In this document: in pieces, positions 17,740 through 26,635 of the stretch
How the letters are laid out: the number at the start of each line of letters is the position of its first letter
Numbering within the stretch: the first letter of the stretch is position 1
Assembly: GCA_963732765.1 (NCBI GenBank)
Contig: CAVTAS010000011.1
Coordinates: forward strand, 105,751-169,750
Origin: JANYHF01 sp963732765
GTDB taxonomy: Bacteria; Pseudomonadota; Alphaproteobacteria; Rhizobiales; Hyphomicrobiaceae
Reading direction: 5' to 3'
DNA length: 64,000 nt
The notes under the pieces: model-generated
Told to the model about the DNA's origin: nothing
The model's database searches: none
The model's input: the letters and a program-made list of their open reading frames with translations, nothing else
Translations under genes and position numbers: made by a program

Positions 17740-18699
17740 GTGCTGAACATCCGCCAGCTCATGGCCTTTGTGGCCGTCTACGAGGAAGGATCGTTCTCGA
17801 AAGCGGCAAAACGCACCAATGCCACGCAATCGGGCCTGTCGATGCAGAATCAGCATCTCGAGGAACAGCTGGGGTTGCAGCTGTTCGAGCGCTCGCCGCG
17901 CGGCGTGATCCCGACCTTTGCCGGGCGCCGGGTGTACGAACTGGCGGTCGATGTGCTGCGCCGGCTGGATCAGGTCAGCGTCGAGATCCGCTCGCTATCG
18001 GCCGGCATCACCGGCGAAATCCGCATCGGCCTCATGCCGACATTTACCCGGGGAGTGCTGGCGCCCGCGCTCGCCGGCTTCATCGCCGAGTACCCCAACG
18101 TGAAGGTTTCGGTGGTCGAGGCCTATAGCGCCGTTCTGACCGAGTCGGTGGCTTCAGGCGAACTCGACTTTGCCATCGTGCCGCGCGCGCCGCGGCGGGA
18201 CGGCATCCGGACCCGCTGGCTTGGCAGCGATCGCGAACTCCTGGTGTGCAAGGCCGGTGGACCGCTGAAACATCTGGCGCCGGTCCGCCTCGGCGACCTG
18301 CCAACACTCAAGCTGGTGCTGCCAGCCCGTGGCAACATCCGGCGCAATTCCTTCGACAGCTATGCCGAGTTGCATGGACTGAAGATCGCCTCGCTGCTGG
18401 ATATGGACGCCATGATCGCGACGCTGGAGTTTGTCGCCCACTCGGACTTTGCCACCATCCTGCCCGAGACCATCTGCTTCAACGACCTCGATGGCAGCGT
18501 CCGTACGTTGCACCCGATCGTCGGCCCGGAACTGACTGTCGACTATGCCGTCATCGAGCCCGCGAAATCGATCCTCCCGCCAGCCGCCGCATTGTTCCTG
18601 GAACGGATCGAGCAGAACTATCAAAGCCTGAAACAGACTTGGCAAGCCGTGCACAACAAGCCCGCCGCCAAGCGCGGCAAGGCATATCAACCTGTCTGA
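17740..18699 (+). CDS. LysR-family transcriptional regulator
   Basis: A 319-residue LTTR. The winged HTH covers residues 1-60 (IRQLMAFVAVYEEGSFSKAA, then QLGLQLFERSPRG), followed by the dimerisation helix and a periplasmic-binding-protein-like effector domain from about residue 90 (GEIRIGLMPTFTRG). It starts with GTG. It is divergent from the flavin reductase gene and directly upstream of the oxygenase gene, the usual arrangement for a regulator activating both units in response to a pathway compound. The effector is unknown. Confidence 0.92.
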   Translation: MLNIRQLMAFVAVYEEGSFSKAAKRTNATQSGLSMQNQHLEEQLGLQLFERSPRGVIPTFAGRRVYELAVDVLRRLDQVSVEIRSLSAGITGEIRIGLMPTFTRGVLAPALAGFIAEYPNVKVSVVEAYSAVLTESVASGELDFAIVPRAPRRDGIRTRWLGSDRELLVCKAGGPLKHLAPVRLGDLPTLKLVLPARGNIRRNSFDSYAELHGLKIASLLDMDAMIATLEFVAHSDFATILPETICFNDLDGSVRTLHPIVGPELTVDYAVIEPAKSILPPAAALFLERIEQNYQSLKQTWQAVHNKPAAKRGKAYQPV

Positions 18700-18715
18700 T
18701 CCCAGGCATCAAAAG

Positions 18716-18726
18716 ATATCATTTCT
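18716..18726 (-). promoter_or_regulatory. Candidate LysR operator half, site 2
   Basis: Inverted copy of the 11-mer found at 17696-17706 (here read as ATATCATTTCT), located 60-70 bp before the oxygenase start and just after the LysR stop. It supports joint control of both flanking transcription units. Confidence 0.4.
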
Positions 18727-18785
18727 TGGTGCGGCGGAAGGCTGGCTAGCTGCGCCCCTAGAGTACCCAAGGGAGCGGATGCGAT

Positions 18786-19871
18786 ATGAAGCTCGGTTTC
18801 TTTACGATGCCGATCCATCCGGTTGGCCGCGATTGGCGCCAGACGCTCAAGGAAGACCAGGACGCCTTCATGCTGGCCGACCGGCTCGGCTATTGCGAGG
18901 GCTATGTCGGCGAACACGTCACGGACCTGGCTGAGAATGTCACGTCCAGTTGCATGTTTCTTGCCAGCCTGGCTGATCGCGTCAAGACCATGCGTCTGGG
19001 TACTGGCACCATCAATCTGCCCAACAGCCATCCTGCCAATGTCGCTGTACAAATTGCCATGCTCGATCACATGCTGGATGGCCGGCTCAACTTCGGCATC
19101 AGCCCGGGTGGACTGCTCTCCGATGCCGAGATCTTCGGCAATCTCGGCGCCGACCGCAATGCAATGTTCCTGGAAGGCATCGACACAGTCCTCAAGTTGT
19201 GGACCGAGGAGCCGCCTTACAACATCGAGGGCAAGTACTGGCAACTGACGACGGCCAAGACGCTGGTGCCGGAAATCGGCCAGGGCATCATCGCTAAACC
19301 GTTGCAAAGGCCATATCCTCCCATCGTGGTCACGGCTGTGGCGCCTTATTCCAAGGGGGTTTCGGCGGCGGCGGCACGCGGCTGGGATCCGATCTCGGCC
19401 AACTTCCTGATGCCCAAATGGGTGGGTACGCACAAACAAAGCTATGAAGAAGGCTGTGCGCAAGGCGGCCGACAGGTCGACTTCGCCAACTGGCGCGTTG
19501 CCAAGAGCATCTTCGTCGCCAAGGATGAAGCGACAGCCCGCAACTACGCGCGCGGACCGGGCAGTCCCTATGTGCATTACTTCAACTCACTGTTCACCAA
19601 ACTGGTCAAGAACGGCCGCTCCAATCTGTTCAAGGAAGATCCGAACATGACGGATGCGGAGCTTACCTTGGAGCGGGTACTGGATCGCTGCGTCATTCAC
19701 GGCACGCCAGAGCAGGTCACCCAGCAACTGCTGGCCTTCCGCGACGAAGTGGGGCCGTTCGGCACACTGCTTTATGCCGGTCACGACTGGGTCGATCCCG
19801 CGCTCGGCAAGGAATCGATGCGGCTGATGGCCGAGGATGTCATCCCACGGATCAACCGGCATGTTGCTTAG
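18786..19871 (+). CDS. Luciferase-like (LLM class) flavin-dependent monooxygenase
   Basis: A 361-residue bacterial-luciferase-fold oxygenase (TIM barrel) resembling proteins annotated as limonene monooxygenase-like. It shows MKLGFFTMPIHP at the N-terminus, EGYVGEHVTDLAEN, LGTGTINLPNSHPANVA, DHMLDGRLNFGISPGG and HGTPEQVTQQL. Such enzymes use reduced FMN from a separate reductase to epoxidise, hydroxylate or perform Baeyer-Villiger oxidation. The reductase is encoded at 17119, two genes away. A GGGAG ribosome site precedes the ATG. An alpha/beta hydrolase gene follows 12 bp downstream. The exact reaction is not readable from sequence. Confidence 0.88.
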   Translation: MKLGFFTMPIHPVGRDWRQTLKEDQDAFMLADRLGYCEGYVGEHVTDLAENVTSSCMFLASLADRVKTMRLGTGTINLPNSHPANVAVQIAMLDHMLDGRLNFGISPGGLLSDAEIFGNLGADRNAMFLEGIDTVLKLWTEEPPYNIEGKYWQLTTAKTLVPEIGQGIIAKPLQRPYPPIVVTAVAPYSKGVSAAAARGWDPISANFLMPKWVGTHKQSYEEGCAQGGRQVDFANWRVAKSIFVAKDEATARNYARGPGSPYVHYFNSLFTKLVKNGRSNLFKEDPNMTDAELTLERVLDRCVIHGTPEQVTQQLLAFRDEVGPFGTLLYAGHDWVDPALGKESMRLMAEDVIPRINRHVA

Positions 19872-19883
19872 GGGCGTTGCCGC

Positions 19884-20675
19884 ATGACGATAAATCTCAA
19901 CGTTTTGGCGGGCAGCGCATCACTCGCGGTAGCTGTCGACGGCGCCGAGGGGCTGCCTTGGCTGATCGTCTCTAACTCTCTCGCCACCAATAAGTCGATG
20001 TGGGACGATCAGCTCGCTGATTTGATGCGCTTACGCCGTGTCGTGCGCTACGATACGCGTGGGCATGGGGTCAGCAGCGCGCCAGCCGGAGCCTATGATT
20101 TCGCCGGCCTCACTGCCGACGTCATCGCCATTATGGATCATCTGCGGATCGCGCAGGCCGACGTTCTTGGTCTGTCGCTTGGCGGCATGACCGCGCTCGG
20201 CCTTGGCCTTGACCACCCCGATCGTATCAACAAAGTGATCTGCTGCAGCGCGCGCGCCGATTTTCCGCCGGCCGCCATTGCGGCTTGGGACGATCGCATC
20301 AAGGCAGTGTCGGACGGCGGCATGGCTGCGGTCGTGGAAGGCACGCTTGGCCGCTGGTTCACCGAAGCAACGCATAAGGAACGCCCCGCCGTTGTGGAGC
20401 GGGCGCGCCAGATGATCCTGTCGACATCGGTTGCCGGCTATTGCGGCTGCGTGCAGGCGCTAAAGGGGTTGGACTATCTTCGCCGCTTGCCGCAACTGCG
20501 CAAGCCGGCACTGTTTGTCGCGGGAGCGTCGGACTCCTCCGCGCCGCCCGCCGCGATGCGCGAGATGGCGGCCAACACTGCGGGGGCGTGCTACTTGGAA
20601 ATCCCTAATGCCGCGCACATCGCCAACATGGAGAACGTCGCGCTGTTCAACCAAGCGGTCTTCGATTTTCTGTAG
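19884..20675 (+). CDS. Alpha/beta hydrolase, 3-oxoadipate enol-lactonase-like
   Basis: A 263-residue alpha/beta hydrolase similar to PcaD. The nucleophile elbow GLSLGG places Ser at residue 98, the acid is probably in AGASDSSAPPAA, and the base His is in PNAAHIANMENV. The YDTRGHGVSSAP segment is typical of the enol-lactonase branch. It lies 12 bp after the oxygenase gene, so is translationally linked. An oxygenase followed by a lactonase-like hydrolase suggests that the oxygenase product is a lactone or ester; this is inference. Confidence 0.86.
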   Translation: MTINLNVLAGSASLAVAVDGAEGLPWLIVSNSLATNKSMWDDQLADLMRLRRVVRYDTRGHGVSSAPAGAYDFAGLTADVIAIMDHLRIAQADVLGLSLGGMTALGLGLDHPDRINKVICCSARADFPPAAIAAWDDRIKAVSDGGMAAVVEGTLGRWFTEATHKERPAVVERARQMILSTSVAGYCGCVQALKGLDYLRRLPQLRKPALFVAGASDSSAPPAAMREMAANTAGACYLEIPNAAHIANMENVALFNQAVFDFL

Positions 20676-21078
20676 TCGTTCCGGAGATGTTCCGCCCTCG
20701 TCATTCCCGCGCAGGGCTGTCCGGGGAAACGCCGACTTGCCAAAGCATTCGTCATACCCGCGTAGGCGGGGTTCCATGCAAGCAAGAATTTTGCACGGCC
20801 GTCCTGCAGGTGAAACTGGCGCCCCACCCGGACTTTCCGGGTATCGACTGTGAACTCAGCCGCTGGCTTGCATGGAACCCCGCCTACGCAGGAGTAACGA
20901 GACATTGAGCCATTGAGCCATTGATTTCCCGGACCGAAGCGCGGCCGGCTCATACGGTCGATCGAAAGTTCCCACCCATGTCAATTTCTGCGACTCGTAA
21001 CGCTTCCCGGATATTCGACGCGCGAACAAAAAGCGCGCCGAATTCCGGGAAGCGGGTAGAAACTTTCGCACGGCCGGC
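20676..21078. other. Repeat-bearing intergenic region
   Basis: About 400 bp between two convergent genes with no gene seen. It holds a truncated REP-like copy (near 20697-20715, TCATTCCCGCGCAGG) and the complete composite element listed separately. Beyond the repeats, two direct GGCCGGCTCA boxes (near 20943 and 21072) are the only visible structure. Confidence 0.5.
20749..20901. repeat. Composite REP-like element, copy 2 (inverted arms)
   Basis: Left arm 20749-20783 and right arm 20866-20901 are inverted copies of the same 35-nt unit (TCGTCATACCCGCG...CCATGCAAGC) around an 82-nt centre. The total is 153 bp, close to copies 1 and 3. The central sequence is not obviously shared. Confidence 0.75.
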
Positions 21079-21693
21079 TCACGCATGCAGACGCCGGGCG
21101 GATTGCGGGAACAGCTTTTCGCTCAGCTCTTGCGCCAATTCGACCGTCGCCACCGGCGCGATCAGCCGCAGGCTGGCCAGCAGGAAGGTCTCGAACATGC
21201 GCCGCTCGGCGCTGCCCATTTGATTGAGATCGGTTCCTGTTGCTTTTGCATAGATGCCGGCGACGGCGAGGCCAAAGGCCGCCTGCCGCAGGTCTTCCGT
21301 GGTATGACAGCGATCCAGGCAATGGCTGGCGCGCCTGGCCGCGTCTTGCCTCAGACCGATGCCCTGATAGGCGTGGGCCAGAAACCGCACATCGCCGAAC
21401 TTGTGATCGGTATCGAGTTCGAGCGCTGTCTCACCTGAGCTGGGCGCCACCTTGTCCGCCCGTGGCATGCGCTTGGAGGGCGCCTCGTTCAGTGCCGGTT
21501 TGTGGTCCTGGCAATCGGCCCAGTAGCGAACGGCGTCGGCAACCACCCACGAGCAGAGCACCATGGCTTGCCGGTCACCCAGGCCCCAAGAGTTCAACAG
21601 CGCCTCCAGGTCGTGGATCGCTTCGGCGGTGAAATGCCCGTCGTGGGCACGATAGCTTTGGACGACCGTCTCGCTTGCAAGTTTCAGTCCCAT
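21079..21693 (-). CDS. Hypothetical protein, 204 aa
   Basis: I do not recognise this protein. It is 204 residues, soluble and largely helical in character, with a Trp/Cys-containing N-terminal part (LNSWGLGDRQAMVLCSWVVADAVRYWADC), a charged middle, and a C-terminal helical region (FETFLLASLRLIAPVATVELAQ). A strong AAGGAG ribosome site precedes the ATG. It starts 32 bp after the methyltransferase-like gene and is almost certainly in the same transcript, so a joint function is likely. Codon use matches the neighbours, which argues for a real gene. Confidence 0.6.
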   Translation of the reverse strand: MGLKLASETVVQSYRAHDGHFTAEAIHDLEALLNSWGLGDRQAMVLCSWVVADAVRYWADCQDHKPALNEAPSKRMPRADKVAPSSGETALELDTDHKFGDVRFLAHAYQGIGLRQDAARRASHCLDRCHTTEDLRQAAFGLAVAGIYAKATGTDLNQMGSAERRMFETFLLASLRLIAPVATVELAQELSEKLFPQSARRLHA

Positions 21694-21725
21694 ATCAGTG
21701 GCTCCTTGGCCAGTATTGCCGCATT

Positions 21726-23081
21726 TCAGATCAGATCGCGCTTGCGTGAAATCACAAAAGATTCATCCCAGAACCACAGTGCGCCGTGCTGTTTCAGGAC
21801 TTCCCGCGTTGCTTCGAGGTACGCCGCGTCGCGCATCGCGTGGGTCAGGCGCTCATCCTCGATCTGCGCCACATAGGTCGCGGCGTTCCAGGCCGCCAGC
21901 AGCGTCGAGGTGCCGATTGAACTGCCCGAGGCGCCGATCTCATCGGGCAACGTGTGCATGTCGTAGCGGAACAGCGAGCGGGCGTCCGCATACGCATTGA
22001 AATTGAGGTTGCGGGCGTCGCGCCCAAGTTCCGTCTTGGTGACCTTCAGCAACTCGTGCCGGCTGGTCTGGAACGGCATCTCCCCCGGCCAGACGCGCTG
22101 CACGATTTCCAACGCCGGATCGTTGCCGGAGGAGTGGATGCCGATCAGCCGTCCGCCCGGCGCAAGACTGCGCGCCAACGGGGCCATCACGCGCTTGGCC
22201 TTGAACTCGACCGATGCGCGGGCTCGGTACGGTTGCGAGGCGATGACGAGGTCGAAGTCGGCCAGGCCCCGCCCGCGCTGCGGACGGACCTGGTCGAGCA
22301 GAAACCGGCAATCCTCGCGGTAGATCACCAGGGCGACCGGCTTGTCGTAGACCGGATTGCCGCTGACCTTGCTGACATGCGCGCGCCAATGTTCCGCGAG
22401 GAACGGCTGCAACGCCGTGATCTGCTCTTCAAACGATGCCGAGGTGTTGCCGCTGAGCACGACTTCGTGCCACAGCATGCTGGTCGCGGCGCCAACCGAC
22501 GATGGCGTCAGCCAAGGCGCTTCGGAGTAGTTCATGTTGGTCATCACCAGCACCGTTGCGGGGTGCTCGGTGAAACGGTCCGGCATCTTTTCCAGCGCCA
22601 GCCGCACATCCTCCAGGCTGATTTCCTTGCCAACGATGTAGAACGGCATCAGTGCAAAGCGGTGGTGCATGGCGCGCATCACCCGCGTCAGCACGGTGCC
22701 GTCGCCGACGCCGGCATCGAACAGACGGATCGCGGGCGGACGCGGATGCAGGTTGGCAAGTTCTAACGCCACTCGCCCTGCCACGACCCATTTCTCGCTG
22801 CAGGTGTTCACGAACATCAGGTACTTCTGCCTGTTGTCGTAGAAGCGGAAGTTCTGCTGCGGATCGGAGGGCTTGGCCTTCGCTGTGTCCTGCTCGGCGT
22901 CTGACATCGAGTTCATGAACGTGCGCACCCGATCGACGGTATCGAGCGTGACGCTGCCGCCATAACGCAGCCGGCTGGTGAATTTGCCGTCGTTGACCGC
23001 CCGGCGGCCAAAGGTGGTTTCGGCCATCTGGGTCCGCTGGCAGAATTGCGATATCTCGCGAAGCAGAGATTCAGCGGTCAT
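21726..23081 (-). CDS. HTH-like N-terminal domain plus SAM-dependent methyltransferase-like protein
   Basis: A 451-residue two-part protein. Residues 1-60 (LLREISQFCQRTQMAETTFG, then VNDGKFTSRLRYGG) resemble the short XRE/HTH-like segments seen in many alphaproteobacterial proteins. After a charged linker, residues about 80-450 contain a glycine-rich motif I (RLFDAGVGDGTVLTRVM, near 117-133) and a later YRARASVEFKAKRVMAPLARSLAPGGRLIGI, typical of class I SAM methyltransferases. Conserved homologues exist in Rhizobiales-like bacteria as uncharacterised methyltransferases. The target is unknown. It is followed by the 204-residue unknown gene in an apparent two-gene operon. Confidence 0.65.
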   Translation of the reverse strand: MTAESLLREISQFCQRTQMAETTFGRRAVNDGKFTSRLRYGGSVTLDTVDRVRTFMNSMSDAEQDTAKAKPSDPQQNFRFYDNRQKYLMFVNTCSEKWVVAGRVALELANLHPRPPAIRLFDAGVGDGTVLTRVMRAMHHRFALMPFYIVGKEISLEDVRLALEKMPDRFTEHPATVLVMTNMNYSEAPWLTPSSVGAATSMLWHEVVLSGNTSASFEEQITALQPFLAEHWRAHVSKVSGNPVYDKPVALVIYREDCRFLLDQVRPQRGRGLADFDLVIASQPYRARASVEFKAKRVMAPLARSLAPGGRLIGIHSSGNDPALEIVQRVWPGEMPFQTSRHELLKVTKTELGRDARNLNFNAYADARSLFRYDMHTLPDEIGASGSSIGTSTLLAAWNAATYVAQIEDERLTHAMRDAAYLEATREVLKQHGALWFWDESFVISRKRDLI

Positions 23082-23356
23082 GATCTCAAACTATGGAATT
23101 CGCCGCGTTCGACGGCACCCGGGAACTTCGAGCCTGGGCTAAGTTTTTTCCAACGGCCAGAGTTTGTAAACCACATTCGTTCCCACGTTCGGTGGGCGCG
23201 TGCCCACTCGTCCAGACACAGTTTCGCGATCTGCCGCCGGCAAGCTCGCCGTCAGTGGCGCAGCCGGATCGCCCGGCGCCACCATAAAAGCAGTACCGGC
23301 GCGGCTCCAAGAGGTTGTGACCCCTGGAAACGCGCCGGCGGCAGAAGGGAAGGCGC

Positions 23357-24940
23357 CTACTTCGTCGTCAGGTTGTAGTAGATCACGTCCGAGCTTGAGC
23401 CCATGACGAAACCCTTCACGTTGGCGCGCTGCGCCAGCTGCTTGGTCTCCTGGAACATGATCATGAACGGCCCTTGGTCCATCACCTGCTTCTGCAGATC
23501 GAGATACATCTGCTTGCGCTTGGCTTCGTCACGCTCGCGCACGGCGGCGTCGGTGGCCTTGGTGATCTCCGGGATATCCCAGGCATTGCGCCAGGCCAGC
23601 GGCTTGGATTTGGGCGCATCCGAATTGTCGGGATTGCGCGCAAACGAGTCCGCGTTGGTGTGCGGGTCCATATAGTCCGGGCCCCAATCCATCAGCAGCA
23701 TCTGATGCTGACGGGCGCGATACTTGGTGAGGACGGCCTTCTGCTCGGCCTGCACCAGGTTCACCTTTACGCCACCCTGCGCCATGGCGGCCTGAACCGC
23801 CTGGGCAATGTTCGTGTACGGCGCGGTGTTCGGCGTATCGAGCGTCACTTCCAAGTCCTTGATGCCGGCCTCGGCCAGCATGGCCTTGCCCTTGGCGGGA
23901 TCGAACTTGTATTGGATTTCGTCCGAGGACGCCCAGAAGCCGTTCGGCCAGAAGGTCTGATGTACCTGCGCCTTGCCCTTCAGGAACGAGCCGACCATGC
24001 CATCGTAGTCGATCAGATAGTGCAGGGCCTGACGTACCTTGAGGTTCTGGAACTGCGGCGTCTTCAGGTTCAAGGCGACGTAGAACAGGGTCGCCTGCGG
24101 GATCACGGTGATGGTCAGATCCTTGTTGCCGGTGATGGCGGCGATCTGGTCGGGCTGCAGGTCGCGGGCAATGTCGGCATCGCCCTTCTCAAGCAGCAAC
24201 CGCTGCGCAGATGGTTCCGTGATGTGGCGGATGACGACGCGCTTCAAGGCAGCTGCGCCACCGCGATAGTTCGGGTTGGCCTCCATCGACACACTGTCGC
24301 TGGCCTTCCAGGACTTCAGGGCGTAGGCGCCTGATCCGGCCGAGTTGGTCTTCATCCAGGCGTTGCCGAAGTCGCCGGCCGCCTCGTGCTCTTTTACGAC
24401 TTTGGAATCGACCACAGAGCCGACAACCGAGCCGAGCAGGCTGAGCACCAGCGAGGGTGCGAAGTCTTCCGTGATGGTGACCTTGAACGTGCTGTCGTCG
24501 ACGGCCGTGACCAGCTTGTCGATAGTGTCCTTGGTCCAGCCAAGCTGGCCGATCAGAAATGCCGGGGTCTTGTCGAGCTTGATGACGCGTTGCAACGAGT
24601 ACACGGCATCGGCCGCGGTGATGGGATTGCCCGAAGCAAATTTCTGCCCTGCGCGGATCTTGAACGTGAAGGTCTTGCCATCCTCGCTCGCGGTGTAGCT
24701 TTCGGCGACACCCGGCACCAGCTTGGTGATGTCGGTGGGCTCGAACCGCATGATGCGGTCGTAGGTATTGGCGATAACCTCGATGCCCGTAAACTCATAG
24801 GCCTCGGCCGGATCGAGCGAGATCAGGTCGTCAATGGAGTGGGCAATCACCAGCGTATCGGCCGGCGTCGCGGCAAGCGCGTTCGGCGCCAGGGCGAGCA
24901 GAACGCCGGCAGCGAGCGCGTATTTCAGTTTTTGAAACAT
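23357..24940 (-). CDS. Peptide ABC transporter substrate-binding protein (SBP family 5)
   Basis: A 527-residue family 5 extracytoplasmic binding protein (DppA/OppA type). The signal peptide is residues 1-23 (LLALAPNALAA). Family features include LISLDPAEAYEFTG, VPGVAESYTASEDGKTFTFKIR, the FASGNPITAADAVYSLQRV segment and the later LEVTLDTPN. A GGGAGG ribosome site lies before the ATG. It lies 109 bp after the dppF-like gene at the end of a five-gene leftward run, so is probably both co-transcribed and separately promoted. It delivers di- or oligopeptides to the DppBC-like permeases. Confidence 0.92.
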   Translation of the reverse strand: MFQKLKYALAAGVLLALAPNALAATPADTLVIAHSIDDLISLDPAEAYEFTGIEVIANTYDRIMRFEPTDITKLVPGVAESYTASEDGKTFTFKIRAGQKFASGNPITAADAVYSLQRVIKLDKTPAFLIGQLGWTKDTIDKLVTAVDDSTFKVTITEDFAPSLVLSLLGSVVGSVVDSKVVKEHEAAGDFGNAWMKTNSAGSGAYALKSWKASDSVSMEANPNYRGGAAALKRVVIRHITEPSAQRLLLEKGDADIARDLQPDQIAAITGNKDLTITVIPQATLFYVALNLKTPQFQNLKVRQALHYLIDYDGMVGSFLKGKAQVHQTFWPNGFWASSDEIQYKFDPAKGKAMLAEAGIKDLEVTLDTPNTAPYTNIAQAVQAAMAQGGVKVNLVQAEQKAVLTKYRARQHQMLLMDWGPDYMDPHTNADSFARNPDNSDAPKSKPLAWRNAWDIPEITKATDAAVRERDEAKRKQMYLDLQKQVMDQGPFMIMFQETKQLAQRANVKGFVMGSSSDVIYYNLTTK

Positions 24941-25049
24941 GGGGCCTCCCTAAGGGCTAGTCCTTCCGGCAGGAGCGACCCGGTTGGACCGCCTCCGGAA
25001 TGATCTGGCATCACATGCCTATTTCGGGTGGTTGGCAAGCGGGAGTTCT

Positions 25050-25799
25050 CTAGGCTCTGGTAAACCCGCGGCTGGCGGCAAAGAGTTCGCGCGTATAGAG
25101 TTCCTTGGCCTGGCCGCGCCTGAGCTCGTCGACACCCAGGATCTCGACCAGTTGCCCGGCCTTCATGATCGCGATGCGGCTGCACAGATGGGCGACCACG
25201 CCGAGGTCGTGGCTGACCAGAATGGACGTGAGCTGATAGGTTTTCCGCAACCGGGAAATGAGGTTGAGGATTTCAGCCTGCACCGACACGTCGAGCGCCG
25301 AAGTTGGCTCGTCGAGCAGCAGGATGCTCGGCTTCAAGATCAGCGCGCGCGCGATCGCAACGCGTTGCCGCTGGCCGCCCGAGAGCTGGTGCGGAAAGCG
25401 ATAGCGGTGGATGGGCAACAGGCCGACGTCGGCCAACGCCTTGCCGACCTCCACATCGATATCCTTCATCCCATGGATCAGCAGCGGCTCGCGCAAAGCG
25501 TCATCGACAGTCTGGCGCGGATGCAGCGATCCGTAGGGGTCCTGAAACACGAACTGCATCAGGCGGCGCTCGGCCTTGCTGCGCCAACGGCCGGTGGGGC
25601 GGCCATCGATGCGCAAGGCCGGGCCGGTGGTGTCGACCAATCCCGCGATGGCCTTCAAGATGGTGGATTTGCCTGAGCCGGATTCGCCGACGATGCCAAA
25701 ACTCTCGCCCTTGGCGACCGTGAACGACACATTCTTCACCGCATGAATTGGCCGGCCGCTGTTGCCGAAAGTCACGGAGAGATTGCTGACTTCGATCAT
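25050..25799 (-). CDS. Peptide ABC transporter ATP-binding protein (DppF-like)
   Basis: A 249-residue ABC ATPase with Walker A GESGSGKST, Q-loop FQDPYGSLHPRQTV, signature LSGGQRQRV, Walker B SILLLDEPTSALD and H-loop VSHDLG. QDPYxSLxPR is characteristic of the OppF/DppF subfamily. The ATG overlaps the preceding dppD-like stop by 4 nt (ATGA), which decides this start over a GTG three codons upstream. It pairs with the DppD-like ATPase to power peptide import. It is somewhat short (DppF proteins often exceed 300 residues), lacking the C-terminal iron-sulfur extension. Confidence 0.93.
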   Translation of the reverse strand: MIEVSNLSVTFGNSGRPIHAVKNVSFTVAKGESFGIVGESGSGKSTILKAIAGLVDTTGPALRIDGRPTGRWRSKAERRLMQFVFQDPYGSLHPRQTVDDALREPLLIHGMKDIDVEVGKALADVGLLPIHRYRFPHQLSGGQRQRVAIARALILKPSILLLDEPTSALDVSVQAEILNLISRLRKTYQLTSILVSHDLGVVAHLCSRIAIMKAGQLVEILGVDELRRGQAKELYTRELFAASRGFTRA

Positions 25800-26635
25800 G
25801 CCAGCCACGCCGGATCGCGGGTGACGACGGCCAACTCGGCCAACGGATGCTCCAGCGACGGCGCGGCCTTGATCAGGGCCTGCGTGTACGGATGTTTGGC
25901 CTTGGCAAGCTCGCTGGCCTTCAGCTCCTCGACGATGCGCCCGCCATACATCACCAGCACGCGATCGCAGAAACTGCCGACGATGGTGAGGTTGTGGCTG
26001 ATGAAGATCAGGCCCATGCCACGATCCGTGACCAGATCATCGAGAATGCGCAGCACCTCGTTCTGCACTGTGACGTCCAGCGCGGATGTCGGTTCGTCGG
26101 CGATCAGCAGGTCAGGCTCGGCGATCAGCATCATGGCGATCATGGCGCGCTGGCCCATACCGCCCGATAGCTGGTGCGCATAGAGATGATAAACCAGATC
26201 GGGATCGCGGATCTTGACCGCTTCCAGCATGGCGAGCGCTTTGCTGCGCGCTTCACCTTGCGAGGAGCGGTGATGCAGCCGGTAGGTCTCCTCGATCTGC
26301 TCGCCGACCTTCAGCACCGGATTGAGCGAGTACTTCGGGTCTTGCATCACCATGGACATGCGGCGGCCACGGAGTTTTTGCCAGTCGCCGTCGCCGAGCG
26401 ACCGCAAATCCTGGCCGCCGAAGCTCATGCGCTTGGCGGTGACAAAGCCAGGAGCGGGGATCAATCCCAGCAGCGCCCGTCCGGTGGTGGATTTGCCGGA
26501 ACCGGATTCGCCGACGATGCCGAGGCGCTCACGGCCAAGCGTGAAGCTGGCATCGCGCACCGCGCGCGTGACGCCACCCCGGCCGGGGAAGGAAACGTTG
26601 AGGTCCTCGACCTCCAGGAGCGGGGCGCCGCTCAT
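25796..26635 (-). CDS. Peptide ABC transporter ATP-binding protein (DppD-like)
   Basis: A 279-residue ABC ATPase with Walker A GESGSGKSTTG, Q-loop MVMQDPKYSLNPVL, signature LSGGMGQRAMIA, Walker B LLIADEPTSALD and H-loop ISHNLT. LLIADEPT is the OppD/DppD hallmark. Its ATG overlaps the permease stop by 4 nt, and its own stop overlaps the next ATG, so translation is coupled across the operon. Usual family length is about 320; the C-terminal peptide-transporter extension is abbreviated here. Confidence 0.93.
   Translation of the reverse strand: MSGAPLLEVEDLNVSFPGRGGVTRAVRDASFTLGRERLGIVGESGSGKSTTGRALLGLIPAPGFVTAKRMSFGGQDLRSLGDGDWQKLRGRRMSMVMQDPKYSLNPVLKVGEQIEETYRLHHRSSQGEARSKALAMLEAVKIRDPDLVYHLYAHQLSGGMGQRAMIAMMLIAEPDLLIADEPTSALDVTVQNEVLRILDDLVTDRGMGLIFISHNLTIVGSFCDRVLVMYGGRIVEELKASELAKAKHPYTQALIKAAPSLEHPLAELAVVTRDPAWLA

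Noticed and set aside
8534..20675. Catabolic cluster as a genomic island integrated at tRNA-Arg
   Set aside because: No integrase and no repeat of the tRNA 3' end were found at the far side, and base composition is like the chromosome.
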